A stretch of DNA of 64,000 nt. It comes from Virgisporangium aurantiacum (lineage in GTDB: Bacteria > Actinomycetota > Actinomycetes > Mycobacteriales > Micromonosporaceae). The notes beneath the pieces are model-generated. The model saw only the letters and a program-made list of their open reading frames with translations. It was not told the DNA's origin and ran no database searches. Within the stretch, counting starts at the first letter, position 1. Each line of letters begins with the position of its first letter. The DNA lies in the NCBI RefSeq assembly GCF_016863635.1, contig NZ_BOPG01000029.1, positions 1-64,000 on the forward strand, read 5' to 3'. Position numbers and translations under genes: made by a program. This document shows, one piece after another, positions 25,004 to 33,021 of the stretch.

Positions 25004-25444
25004 TTAGACGCAGGCCGTCCGGTACCAGCCCCAGATCCGCGTCTGCACGTCGGCGTACACGCACCGAGTCGGCGAATAGATCATCGCTGACCAGGAGTAT
25101 GTGGAGTTGCGACCGATCAGCTGCGTCACGCGGGGGAGCCCGTCACCGCGGTCCGGCTGGATGGCGCGCAACCAGGTCGGATCGGTGTCGAGGTACATGC
25201 GTGCCCAGTTGCTCTGGCAGCGTGGTGACCAGCGCAGTTCCAGTCGTTGCTGGACGGCCGGAAGCTGCACGTGGGCGACCGTGACGGCGTCGGCCGAACA
25301 GCCCGTGGACTCCGGGTTCTGGTACGTGCAGGCGGGGCCCGAGCAGGTCGCGGCCTGCGCCGGCGCCGCCGTGGCGGTCAGACCCGCCGCGACCAGCACC
25401 GCCAGCAGCATCGAGGAACATGCTCGCTTCATCCATCCCGGCAT
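25004..25444 (-). CDS. Secreted DUF2690 family protein 1
   Basis: A 146-residue exported protein. The signal peptide (1-31, ending APAQAA) precedes the DUF2690 pattern: C-x4-C-x2-QNPESTGCSADA, then LELRWSPRCQSNWAR and a C-terminal tail with two more Cys. Four to six cysteines suggest disulfide bonds outside the cell. Function is unknown; related domains occur fused to XRE HTH regulators, and an XRE-like gene is divergent here. GGAGG lies six bases before ATG 25444. Transcription starts at promoter site 2 (25486-25545). A second DUF2690 protein is at 30751. Confidence 0.85.
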   Translation of the reverse strand: MPGWMKRACSSMLLAVLVAAGLTATAAPAQAATCSGPACTYQNPESTGCSADAVTVAHVQLPAVQQRLELRWSPRCQSNWARMYLDTDPTWLRAIQPDRGDGLPRVTQLIGRNSTYSWSAMIYSPTRCVYADVQTRIWGWYRTACV

Positions 25445-25485
25445 TGGATACCTCCTGGTGTCATTCGTTTCGGGGACGAGGTGGC

Positions 25486-25545
25486 AGCGTAGGAGCGGTC
25501 CGGCGGCCGCTACGGCTGCTTTGCACCTCGACGCGGACGGTGCAA
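25486..25545 (-). promoter_or_regulatory. Conserved IR-29-TACGCT promoter, site 2
   Basis: On the minus strand TTGCAC, 13 bp, GTGCAA (25545 to 25521), then exactly 29 bp and TACGCT (25491 to 25486). It points toward the DUF2690 gene starting at 25444. Because the repeat is symmetrical it also lies just upstream of the divergent HTH gene, whose start is only 28 bp away, so binding could repress or affect that gene. Confidence 0.65.
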
Positions 25546-25559
25546 CCGGGCTTGACCCC

Positions 25560-25572
25560 TACACTGGACGGC
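25560..25572 (+). promoter_or_regulatory. Leaderless -10 element before the copy B regulator
   Basis: TACACT (25560-25565) lies seven bases before GTG 25573 with no ribosome-binding site, the leaderless layout. It fixes the likely start of the downstream regulator. Confidence 0.5.
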
Positions 25573-27228
25573 GTGCCCAGGGCGCGCGTGACCAGCGTCG
25601 GGCGGGACCGGCCGGACGCTGATCGGCTGCCGGGCGACCTGCCGCGGCGCGTGGCGTGCGAGGAGCGCATCGCGTGGATGCTCAGGGTCAACCGGCGGTA
25701 CGGGGCGCAGCAGCGGTTCCAGCGGCTCGGGCCGTTCGCCGAGGCGTACGCCCGGGCCCAGCGCCGGCCGATCTCGGTCAGCCAGCTGAGCCGCTGGGAG
25801 AGCGGTCACACCCAGGTCCGCCTCGACGTCGTCCGAGGCTACGAGAAGACGCTGGGATTGCCGCCCTTCACGCTCGTGGGCGTCGCCGACGCCGTGTTTC
25901 GCAACGAGAGCAACGGCCTCGCCCTCACCCGGCTGGCCCGACCGGACCGCGACCCGGTCGAGGCGGAGCGGCGGATGAACCACCTGCTCGACCGGGTGCT
26001 CAGCGCCGACGTGATGACGGGACTGGACTGGGACGAACTCACCTGGGCGCTCACCTCGGCGGGCCGCGTCTTCCTCCGCACGTCGGACTGGCGTGCCCTG
26101 GTCAACCGGCTACTCAGCGAACAGTTGATCGCCTCCGGAGGCGCATGGCGGTTCCGCAACGAGTCCGCCCAACGGCTGCTGTGGCTGGGGTCGAGCCGGC
26201 CGCACGTGATCGGCGCGTGCGCGGATCTCGTCCGCGACCGGCGGAGTCAGATCGTCATCGAGCCGCTGGTGATCATGGATGTGGTCGATCATCCGGAGGC
26301 CAGCCGGCTGCTCATCGAGCAGGTGCTCGACCCGGCCAGCGACCAGGCGTTGCGGGGGGCGCTGCTCGGCAGCGCCGCCCACGTGCGTCTCAACCTGTTC
26401 CGGCCGGAGCAGCTCGACCGGTTGGGTTCGGCGATCGCCGACCGGTTGCTGGGCCTCGACGCCGACGCCGGCATCCGCCAACTCGCCGGCGAGGTGATCG
26501 CGGAGCTGCCGGTGCCGGTGCGCACCCGCGTCGTGCGGCGGATCCGTCGGCTCCTCGACGACGACCTCGATCTGCGCCACGTGCTGACCGCCCGGCGCAC
26601 CGCCAGCATCGAGGTCGGCAACGCGCTGGCCGCACGTGTGTCGGCGAGCGTCGTGGCCCGGCTCCCGGACGACGTCGACACGCAGGTCGAGGACGTCCTG
26701 CGCCAGTTGGTCACGGAGATCCTGTGCAGCCCGAACCCCGAGGCCCGGTTGCACGCCGCGCAGTTGCTCGGGGCCACCCCGCTCGCCGATCCGATGGCCG
26801 ACGTGTTGTGCGACGAGACGGCGCGCGCTGCGCGGACGCAGGATGGCTCGACGATCGCGGCGGTGCTGACCGCGTTGCCGTTCCTCGGCTCGGCGCGGCA
26901 CCGCCGGATCGTCGAGCACATGGTCCTGGCGACCGGCGTGCCGCCACTGGTGCGCAACTCGGCCGCGTGGAACATCGGCCACCTGCCCGGACGGAGCACT
27001 GACCTGTTCTGGCGGCAGGCGATCGCCCGCCACAGCGACGCGGCACACCGGCGGCCGGGCCGGGACTCGACCGCACTGCGCGGCCTGGTGTACTCGTTGG
27101 GCATCACCGGGCACGAGACCCTGCTCGCCACGATCGCCGCCGATCCGACGATGCCGCCCGGTGCCCGCTCCGCCGCGCAGTGGTGGCGCGACCTCCCCGG
27201 TGTCGTGTCCACCAGCGCGAAACTGTGA
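25573..27228 (+). CDS. XRE-type HTH regulator with long helical C-terminus (copy B)
   Basis: About 551 residues: an XRE-like HTH near residues 30-105 (RIAWMLRVNRRYG, ISVSQLSRWESG, VVRGYEKTLGLPPF) and a ~440-residue all-helical body with repeated RRIRRLL and LAARVSASVVARL-like helices. It is a paralogue of copy A at 14242-15807 through its whole length. The start GTG 25573 is supported by a leaderless -10 element. It is divergent from a DUF2690 gene and adjacent to the inverted repeat of promoter site 2, making it the best local candidate for the protein that binds these repeats. That assignment is inference. Confidence 0.75.
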   Translation: MPRARVTSVGRDRPDADRLPGDLPRRVACEERIAWMLRVNRRYGAQQRFQRLGPFAEAYARAQRRPISVSQLSRWESGHTQVRLDVVRGYEKTLGLPPFTLVGVADAVFRNESNGLALTRLARPDRDPVEAERRMNHLLDRVLSADVMTGLDWDELTWALTSAGRVFLRTSDWRALVNRLLSEQLIASGGAWRFRNESAQRLLWLGSSRPHVIGACADLVRDRRSQIVIEPLVIMDVVDHPEASRLLIEQVLDPASDQALRGALLGSAAHVRLNLFRPEQLDRLGSAIADRLLGLDADAGIRQLAGEVIAELPVPVRTRVVRRIRRLLDDDLDLRHVLTARRTASIEVGNALAARVSASVVARLPDDVDTQVEDVLRQLVTEILCSPNPEARLHAAQLLGATPLADPMADVLCDETARAARTQDGSTIAAVLTALPFLGSARHRRIVEHMVLATGVPPLVRNSAAWNIGHLPGRSTDLFWRQAIARHSDAAHRRPGRDSTALRGLVYSLGITGHETLLATIAADPTMPPGARSAAQWWRDLPGVVSTSAKL

Positions 27229-27237
27229 GGTGGACAC
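27205..27237. terminator. Hairpin between convergent genes
   Basis: GTGTCCACC (27205-27213) pairs with GGTGGACAC (27229-27237) around the stop codon of the regulator gene, between convergent genes. Candidate bidirectional terminator. Confidence 0.45.
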
Positions 27238-27250
27238 CGGAGCCACGCCG

Positions 27251-27913
27251 TCAGCGTCTGCTGGGCACGCGTCGGGCCAGTTCCCGTCGCGCCGGTGCGG
27301 CGGGATCGGCGACGGCGCCCGCAGTCTGTGCGACGACCGCGGCGTGGCGACTGGCGTCAAGCCGGGCACCGACGCGGGCCAGGGTCCTGTCGTCGGGGCC
27401 GTGGGCGATGTGGAAGTGCGAGGCGGCGACCGGGGCGAGGTGGCCGCCCCAGACGACGGTGCCCGCGCAGTCGACGAGGATGTCCGCGACGATCGCCTCG
27501 TGGTGTGGCGACAACGGTTCGCTGCCCCCGAGCGGGTAGGCGGTGGGATGCATCGCGACGGCGGTGCCGGAGAGGTAGTTGGATTCGAAGTCGGCGCGGA
27601 CCGCCCGGTTCGCCATGTACCCGGCGACTCCCCCGCCCTCGCCGGTGTCGAGCCGGGCGATCTCGTAGTGCCACCGTCGGGCCACGTGCAGGAGCACCGC
27701 CGCGACGGCGCCCCCCCGCAGCAGCACGGTGGCGGCGGATCCGGCGACGCGGTGCGCCGTGATCTCTGCCGGATCGATACGCCATCCGTTGGCCGACACC
27801 GGACCGGTCCGTCCGCGTGGCGGCCTGGCGCCGGCGGTACCGGGCATGGCCGGTACGAGGGCGAAGGCGCCCGCCGACGCGGCGCCGGCAAGCAGGCCTC
27901 GTCTGGTGATCAT
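27251..27913 (-). CDS. Tat-exported, degenerate M15-like (VanY-type) protein
   Basis: A 220-residue protein with a twin-arginine signal (ITRRGLLAGAASAG, cleavage near TAGA) and a domain resembling D-Ala-D-Ala carboxypeptidases of family M15: SNYLSGTAVAMHP matches the SNHxSGxAxD block and VVWGGHLAPVAASHFHIAHG matches the late WGG...HF block. However, the zinc-ligand His and Asp of the first block are Tyr and Ala/Met, while the last His remains. It may be a non-catalytic wall-binding protein. It follows the large wall hydrolase by 10 bp with its own GAGGGAG site, so both are probably one transcript. Confidence 0.7.
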   Translation of the reverse strand: MITRRGLLAGAASAGAFALVPAMPGTAGARPPRGRTGPVSANGWRIDPAEITAHRVAGSAATVLLRGGAVAAVLLHVARRWHYEIARLDTGEGGGVAGYMANRAVRADFESNYLSGTAVAMHPTAYPLGGSEPLSPHHEAIVADILVDCAGTVVWGGHLAPVAASHFHIAHGPDDRTLARVGARLDASRHAAVVAQTAGAVADPAAPARRELARRVPSRR

Positions 27914-27923
27914 GGTGTCTCCC

Positions 27924-30080
27924 TCACTGTGCGTCGAGGACGTGCACGCCGGGATCGGCGGCGGTGCGCCAGACGTCGTGGTCCAGCCCCCAGCCGGGCG
28001 CGAACTCGTACTCCCTGATCTGGTTCAGCGACCAGTTCTCGGGAAGCGGAAAGCCGAGATTTCCCGAGTAACCCCAGGACATGCCCGACACCAGCGACCA
28101 GCGGGCGCCCACCTCGCGGGAGATGCGGATACACACGTTGCGGGATCCGTAGACGCCGAACGCGTAGCGGTTGCCCAGGCCGGCCAGAGCCGCCCTGACC
28201 CCGTCGAAATACGGCTTGATGTTGCTGTCGATGTCGATGTCGAGGGCGTCGTAGTCGACCGCGAAGTAGATGCAGACACCGGCGGGCAAGCGGTGCTCGA
28301 CCGCTTTCAGGTGGGCGCGGTTGCCCTGGTCGAGCCCTTTCTGATGGGTGAAATTGCCCAGCTGTGTGCCGTTGTACTGGAAGATCGGAAACAGCCTCAG
28401 CCCCGCGTTCAGGATCGTCTGGGGCTCACCGGGCTTGAGCGCCTTGTTGAGGAAGTAGGGATCGGTCGGCGGGAGGTGCTCGTCGAGGTAGCGGCCGACG
28501 ATCCGGTATCCGGCGGCCCAGAGCTGGTTGCCGCGTTGGGGGGTGATCTCGGTGATGCAGTCGCAGCCGCCGGCCGGTCTCGCGCTGTCACCGGTGGAGA
28601 CGAGCAACTGCGCCCACGTGGTGTAGTTGTTCGCTCCGGTGACGGGTATCTGCGAAAACGCCTGGAAGGCCTGGACCCACGCGACGTGGGTGGCTGTCTG
28701 CGCGTCGGTCACGATGTCCGGCGGGTGGTAGCTCAGCGGGGTCTGTGGCGGGCCCGGCAGCATCGTCGGGGAGTTGAAATGGCACGCGGCGCGGAACAGG
28801 CAACGCAGGTTGCCGGTGAGAGCCCCGGACCCCACCCCGGCCAGGCCGGCCTGTGTGCCCGGGCCGAAGTATCCGTTGATGGAGCCCACCGGGATGCCGA
28901 TCTCGTACTGGATGGCCATCATCAGGCCCTGCTGGACGTCACGGGAGTAGTAGCCGTCGCAGGGAACCAGATTCATGGCGGGGATACCCACCTGGGCCAC
29001 GTAGCGCGTGTTCAGCCACTGCTGGACCGACCTGGTCGTGGCGTTGCCGCCCGGCACCAGCCGGAACTGATCCATGCGCAGCAGCCCTTTGACGACGTAC
29101 GGCCACATGTCATGGCGCTGCACCGGGTCGCCGTAGGCCAGTCCCGCGTCGCAGTACACCTGCTCCAGGGCGATCTGCGAGTCGTTGTTCCAGGCGCCGT
29201 GGTTGGTGGAACACCAGTAGCCTTTGCACCAGAGCGCCGCGTTGTAGATGCGCCGGAGGTTCGCGTTCGGCTCCTGCGCCGGCAGCGTGTTACGCACGCA
29301 GACCGCGTTGAAGGTGCCGGGGCCGAAGTTCTGCACGGTGGGAGAGATGCCCAGTTCGTGCTGGAGCCCCTGGGTGAGTGAGAGGACCGTGCCCCAGCCG
29401 GTGCGGCCGTTCTCCGGGCACGGCACGAAGCCGGGCACGCCGGCGTATTCGTCGTTGACCCAGCGCTGCGCCGTGAAGACCTGGATGTCGGCGAGTCCCG
29501 TCCACGGTGCGTCGGGATCGATCGTCGAGCCCGGCTGGGCGTACATCGTCAGGTTTCCCGGACACTCGGTGTCGAACCCGTGGGAGTGCGGAAGGATTCG
29601 GGGACCGGCCGGCCGGGAGGCTTCCGTGCGCAGGTGCCGGATCAGCGACCGGTACGCCTGTAGCAGCGGCTCGCTGGCGAGATGGTCGGACCGCATCAGT
29701 CCGCAGATCGAGTAGAAGCCGGCGTTGCGTCCGAGGCCGTCGACGTAGCCGGGCGCGTTGGCCTCCCCACGCTCGTACCCTCGGCCCTGGTAGATGTTGC
29801 CGTGCTGACAAATCAGAAAGTTGTAGGCGATGTCGCCGTCGAAGGTCTCCTCGTCGGAGCGATGTTTCTCGTAGATCGACGCGATGTCCTTCAGGCAGTC
29901 CTCTTCCGACGCGTAGCCCCCGCCGATGATCTGTTCCCCGCCCCGATGGTGGATGAACACTCCGCCGTCCGGATCCCAGTTCGGATTGGTGCTGGGCGCC
30001 GGATCAGCGGCGGCGTGTCCGCGCCACGGGGGGACGACGTGGACGGCCCAGTCCGCACGTGGGTGGATCGTGATGCTCAC
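27924..30080 (-). CDS. Multidomain wall hydrolase: PGRP/amidase plus DUF1906 domain
   Basis: A 718-residue protein. The N-terminal ~190 residues form a PGRP/amidase_2 domain (FIHHRGGEQ, YNFLICQHGNIYQGRGYERG, HSHGFDTECPGN). Two middle regions (about 200-300 and 300-450) resemble peptidoglycan-binding repeats (FGPGTFNAV and YFGPGTQAGL). The C-terminus (about 500-718) looks like the DUF1906/Rv2525c-like glycosidase fold (GNQLWAAGYRIVGRYLD, FPIFQYNG, IYFAVDYDALD, YGVYGS-like). No signal peptide is visible after GTG 30080, so secretion would need an unusual route or lysis. GAGGAGG lies 12 bases upstream. Promoter site 3 (30120-30179) drives it. Expected to degrade peptidoglycan by two different bonds. 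Confidence 0.82.
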   Translation of the reverse strand: MSITIHPRADWAVHVVPPWRGHAAADPAPSTNPNWDPDGGVFIHHRGGEQIIGGGYASEEDCLKDIASIYEKHRSDEETFDGDIAYNFLICQHGNIYQGRGYERGEANAPGYVDGLGRNAGFYSICGLMRSDHLASEPLLQAYRSLIRHLRTEASRPAGPRILPHSHGFDTECPGNLTMYAQPGSTIDPDAPWTGLADIQVFTAQRWVNDEYAGVPGFVPCPENGRTGWGTVLSLTQGLQHELGISPTVQNFGPGTFNAVCVRNTLPAQEPNANLRRIYNAALWCKGYWCSTNHGAWNNDSQIALEQVYCDAGLAYGDPVQRHDMWPYVVKGLLRMDQFRLVPGGNATTRSVQQWLNTRYVAQVGIPAMNLVPCDGYYSRDVQQGLMMAIQYEIGIPVGSINGYFGPGTQAGLAGVGSGALTGNLRCLFRAACHFNSPTMLPGPPQTPLSYHPPDIVTDAQTATHVAWVQAFQAFSQIPVTGANNYTTWAQLLVSTGDSARPAGGCDCITEITPQRGNQLWAAGYRIVGRYLDEHLPPTDPYFLNKALKPGEPQTILNAGLRLFPIFQYNGTQLGNFTHQKGLDQGNRAHLKAVEHRLPAGVCIYFAVDYDALDIDIDSNIKPYFDGVRAALAGLGNRYAFGVYGSRNVCIRISREVGARWSLVSGMSWGYSGNLGFPLPENWSLNQIREYEFAPGWGLDHDVWRTAADPGVHVLDAQ

Positions 30081-30119
30081 GACTCTGCCCGCCTCCTCTC
30101 CTTCGATCAGATGGAGGTG

Positions 30120-30179
30120 ACGCTAGGCGGGAACATCCGCGTCCTGACGGCTCGTTGCAGCCCGGGCATCGTCGTGCAA
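30120..30179 (-). promoter_or_regulatory. Conserved IR-29-TAGCGT promoter, site 3
   Basis: On the minus strand TTGCAC, 13 bp, CTGCAA (30179 to 30155), then exactly 29 bp and TAGCGT (30125 to 30120), directed at the wall hydrolase starting at 30080. One half-site differs from sites 1 and 2 (C for G). Confidence 0.65.
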
Positions 30180-30275
30180 TCGCGAGGCCGTCGGCCCCAT
30201 CAGGGCGCAATCTCGACGACGACCTGACGTCCCGCTCGCGACATACCGGGCGAACACACCGGAGGGATCAGCACG

Positions 30276-30740
30276 ATGCACGATAAGAAAGCGACACGAC
30301 TCACCCGTTGGGGGATCCGGCTCGGCGCCGTCCTGCTGGGCACGCTCGTCGCCACAGCCGGCGGCGCATCCTCCGCACAGGCGGGGACGGCCGGGATCAA
30401 CCCGTCGTCCTGCGGTACCGGCGAAACCTGGCGGCTCGCCGATTTCAACGTCAACGGCGCCATCATGAGGCAGGAGGTACGACACGCGTACGGCTGCGGC
30501 GGCGTCGGCTGGGGACGGCTGTCCCGCATCGGCGGATCCGGTCCAGGACTCGTCGTGATCCAGTCTGCCTGGAACCCCGGTGGCCCCAGCCAGGACGGCG
30601 TATCCGGCACCAACTGGACGTACACCGTCGACGCCAGTCCGGGCAAGGAAGTGTGCGCAGGCTTCCAGGCCTACTCCGTCGACGGCCTCGGCAACTGGCA
30701 CTACATCAACTGGTTCTTCGGCGGCTGCTACCGAGCCTGA
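30276..30740 (+). CDS. Small secreted protein, unknown family
   Basis: A 154-residue exported protein with a Sec signal (1-36, ending SAQAG) and a mature domain with four Cys (SSCGTGETW, YGCGG, EVCAGF, GGCYRA), likely two disulfides, and several Trp. GGAGGG lies eight bases before ATG 30276. The next gene (DUF2690) starts 10 bp after its stop, so they are co-transcribed. No family is recognised; the size and Cys pattern suggest a small surface or binding domain. Confidence 0.75.
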   Translation: MHDKKATRLTRWGIRLGAVLLGTLVATAGGASSAQAGTAGINPSSCGTGETWRLADFNVNGAIMRQEVRHAYGCGGVGWGRLSRIGGSGPGLVVIQSAWNPGGPSQDGVSGTNWTYTVDASPGKEVCAGFQAYSVDGLGNWHYINWFFGGCYRA

Positions 30741-30750
30741 GAGGACAGAC

Positions 30751-31185
30751 ATGTCAACACGTACCCGACCGATCAGCGCGGTCCTCGTCATGCTGCTTGT
30801 GGCGGTCGCCGTGCAATTCGCCACGGCCCCGGCCCGGGCCGCCACCTGTTGGGGCGACTACTGCTCCGGGCAGGACCCGGAGGCCGCCGGCTGCAGCGCC
30901 GACGCTTCCCCGGTTGCTGCGGCTCGCATCCCCGGCACCTACTCGTACGTCGAACTGCGTTGGTCACCGTCCTGCAAGACGAACTGGGCCCGGGTGCCGG
31001 CCGCGTGGGGTACGGCATACCCGTGGCAGTTGCGGGCCACCCAATGCGCCACCGGCTACCAGCAGAGCGGGGTGGTCGGCAACAACGCCAACTACGCCTG
31101 GACCCGGATGATCTACTCGCCGACGCTGCGGGTCCGCGCCGAGTGGAACGGCCAGCCCGGCAGCGTCTGGACCGCGTGCGGATAG
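30751..31185 (+). CDS. Secreted DUF2690 family protein 2
   Basis: A 144-residue exported protein, paralogue of the one at 25004. After the signal (ending ARAAT) it has CWGDYCSGQDPEAAGCSADA and VELRWSPSCKTNWAR, the DUF2690 pattern, and ends WTACG. ATG 30751 follows GAGAGGACAG. It forms a two-gene unit with the upstream small secreted protein and ends before a strong hairpin. Function unknown. Confidence 0.85.
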   Translation: MSTRTRPISAVLVMLLVAVAVQFATAPARAATCWGDYCSGQDPEAAGCSADASPVAAARIPGTYSYVELRWSPSCKTNWARVPAAWGTAYPWQLRATQCATGYQQSGVVGNNANYAWTRMIYSPTLRVRAEWNGQPGSVWTACG

Positions 31186-31211
31186 GTCGGGCTCGATCGC
31201 TCCACGATGGG

Positions 31212-31247
31212 CGCCGCGGCGGCGGGTCGTTTCCCGTCGCCGCGGCG
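31212..31247. terminator. Bidirectional hairpin terminator
   Basis: A 15-bp GC-only stem with one G-T wobble (31212-31226 with 31233-31247) and a 6-nt loop TCGTTT lies between convergent secreted-protein genes. Confidence 0.7.
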
Positions 31248-31259
31248 TGTTCACGGGAT

Positions 31260-31925
31260 CTACTGGACGAACACCGCGGGGCTTTCCGGCGAACTGGTGA
31301 CGATCACCGGGGCGTAGGCGGCGCTGAGGTAGGTCTCCGTCGGGCACAGCGTCGACCCGGTCACCCAGGTGAACTGCTGGTTGGTGAAGGTGATCGAGTT
31401 GTCCTCGTTGGCGGCGACGCCGGTGAACCCGGCGGCGGCGGCCTCGAAGGTGCAGTCCACGGTGCCGATGATCGTGTTCAGCACGACGGTGGCCTGGATC
31501 GGCCCGACCTCGGTGGCGGTCACGGTGACGGCCTTGGTCGTTCCGTCGACCGACGCCAGGTAGGGCAGGTTGCCGACGGTGAGGCTCTGCACGCCGGTCA
31601 CCCCGAAGGTGTTGGACGTGCAGTCGGCGAACGTCTGGCCGGTCAGCGACTCGGTCGCGATGCCGCCGGCCGCCGGGTTGGTGAGCACGGTGCCGGTGAA
31701 GCTGGACGTCGTGCACGTGACGCCGGTGGTGCTGTCGGGGGCGTTGAAGAACGTGGCGGACGTGCCGGTTCGCAGGCTGGCCGCGATCTCCGCCCCGACG
31801 GCCACCGCGGGGCCGTCGAGCGCGCCCTCGACGAGGACGTTCTGGTCGGCCGCCCGGGCCGGACCGGCGACGAGCAGACCCGTCGAGATGGTGAGCAGGA
31901 CGGCGGCGTACCGGATGATGCGCAT
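31260..31925 (-). CDS. Secreted Ser/Thr-rich beta protein
   Basis: A 221-residue exported protein. ATG 31925 follows GAGGAAGGA and begins a Sec signal (MRIIRYAAVLL to ARAAD). The mature part is low in charge and rich in Thr, Val, Ala and Gly with four Cys, arranged in alternating strands (VTVTATEVGPIQATVVLN), suggesting an immunoglobulin-like or beta-sandwich fold. Similar proteins are common exported proteins of unknown role in actinobacteria. The longer upstream frame to 31985 is rejected because the signal peptide begins at 31925. Confidence 0.72.
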   Translation of the reverse strand: MRIIRYAAVLLTISTGLLVAGPARAADQNVLVEGALDGPAVAVGAEIAASLRTGTSATFFNAPDSTTGVTCTTSSFTGTVLTNPAAGGIATESLTGQTFADCTSNTFGVTGVQSLTVGNLPYLASVDGTTKAVTVTATEVGPIQATVVLNTIIGTVDCTFEAAAAGFTGVAANEDNSITFTNQQFTWVTGSTLCPTETYLSAAYAPVIVTSSPESPAVFVQ

Positions 31926-32124
31926 GTGGATTCCTTCCTCCAGGGGGACGGCACGGTCCCGCACGGTGCCGCGTCCCGGCTCCACCGAGGGCTGGGGGTT
32001 TCGGTGGAGCCGGTGACGGGCGGCACGCGGGGGTGTGCGGCGGGGATGCCGTGCCGCGCGGGGGTGGGTGTCGGGCCGCCCGGTGGGCGGGCCGGACCGG
32101 TCTTCCGCAGTGAGGCCGGACGTA

Positions 32125-32184
32125 CGCCCGAAAGGGCGTTGAAATCAAAACCTCTCGAAGTTATAAACCTCAGAGGGTCTTAAC
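32125..32184. promoter_or_regulatory. AT-rich control region before the TetR gene
   Basis: An unusually AT-rich patch contains a GAAA-capped hairpin (CGCCC, GAAA, GGGCG at 32125-32138), the word GAAATCAAAACCTCTCGA (32141-32158) and the inverted pair CCTCT/AGAGG around TTATAAAC (32151-32176). A very similar GAAGTCAAAACCTTCGA lies after the gene (32968-32984). TetR operators are plausible. Confidence 0.4.
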
Positions 32185-32202
32185 GTCAAGTGAAGGATGT
32201 CG

Positions 32203-32928
32203 ATGGATGTAATCGAGCCCGGGCCCCCGACCGGCGTCCGGGACCTGCGTCACCTGCCCGGCGCCCGCGCCGGCCGCGACCCGTCCCGGGCGATCAAGCG
32301 CGGCCCGAGTCGGCTGCCGCCGGAGGTCGTCGCCGCCACCCAGCGGGAGCGGCTGTTCGACGGGCTGGTCCACACGGTGGCGCAGAAGGGGTACGTGAAC
32401 GCCCGCGTCGCCGACATCTGCCTTGCCGCCGGGGTCACCCGGCCCGCGTTCTACACCCACTTCGAGGGCAAGGAGGACGCGTTCCTCGCGACCTACCGGT
32501 ACGGCACCGACCTGCTCTGGGCCCTCGTGGAGGCCGCGTACCGGGCGAGCCCGGAGTGGCCGCTCGCCGTGCGGGACGGCCTGCGGGTGCTGGTGAAGGT
32601 CCTCGCCGGTGTGCCGAACTTCGCCCGGATGGCGATCGTGGAGATCGACGCGGTCGGGCCCGGCGCCCGCGGCGAACGGGACCGCCTGCTGCGCCGGTTC
32701 ACCGGGTTCTTCGTCGACGCGCCGGCGCCGTTCCCCGCCGGGGTCGACCGCGCCGAGATCGTCAACGCGGTCGTCGGCGGCGTCTATGCGACGATCCACC
32801 GGCACGTCGCCGCGGGAGGGCACGACCGGTTGCCGGACCTGCTGCCGTCGCTGACGTACTTCGCGCTGGCGCCGTTCCTCGGTCCCGGGGCGGCGGCCGA
32901 GGTGCTCGCCGCCGCCGACCGCGCCTAG
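32203..32928 (+). CDS. TetR-family transcriptional regulator
   Basis: A 241-residue TetR-type repressor. The HTH at about residues 48-95 is standard (LFDGLVHTVAQKGYVNARVADICLAAGV in pieces: VAQKGYV, ICLAAGVTRPAFYTHFEGKEDAFLATY). The C-terminal helical ligand domain is divergent, so the ligand is unknown. ATG 32203 is preferred over 32197 because AAGGA (32193-32197) then has proper spacing. It lies beside the natural-product cluster and is a candidate cluster regulator, but it could instead serve the adjacent secreted-protein gene. Confidence 0.85.
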   Translation: MDVIEPGPPTGVRDLRHLPGARAGRDPSRAIKRGPSRLPPEVVAATQRERLFDGLVHTVAQKGYVNARVADICLAAGVTRPAFYTHFEGKEDAFLATYRYGTDLLWALVEAAYRASPEWPLAVRDGLRVLVKVLAGVPNFARMAIVEIDAVGPGARGERDRLLRRFTGFFVDAPAPFPAGVDRAEIVNAVVGGVYATIHRHVAAGGHDRLPDLLPSLTYFALAPFLGPGAAAEVLAAADRA

Positions 32929-32990
32929 GTCTTGAAATGACCTTCCAAAACCGGTAAGTCTGGATAAGAAGTCAAAACCTTCGATGAATC

Positions 32991-33020
32991 GGGACCGGTC
33001 CATCCGCAGGGACCGGTCCC
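32991..33020. terminator. Hairpin at the right edge of the TetR gene
   Basis: GGGACCGGTCC (32991-33001) and GGGACCGGTCCC (33009-33020) form an 11-bp stem with a 7-nt loop between convergent genes. Each arm is also palindromic on its own. Confidence 0.6.
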
Positions 33021-33021
33021 G

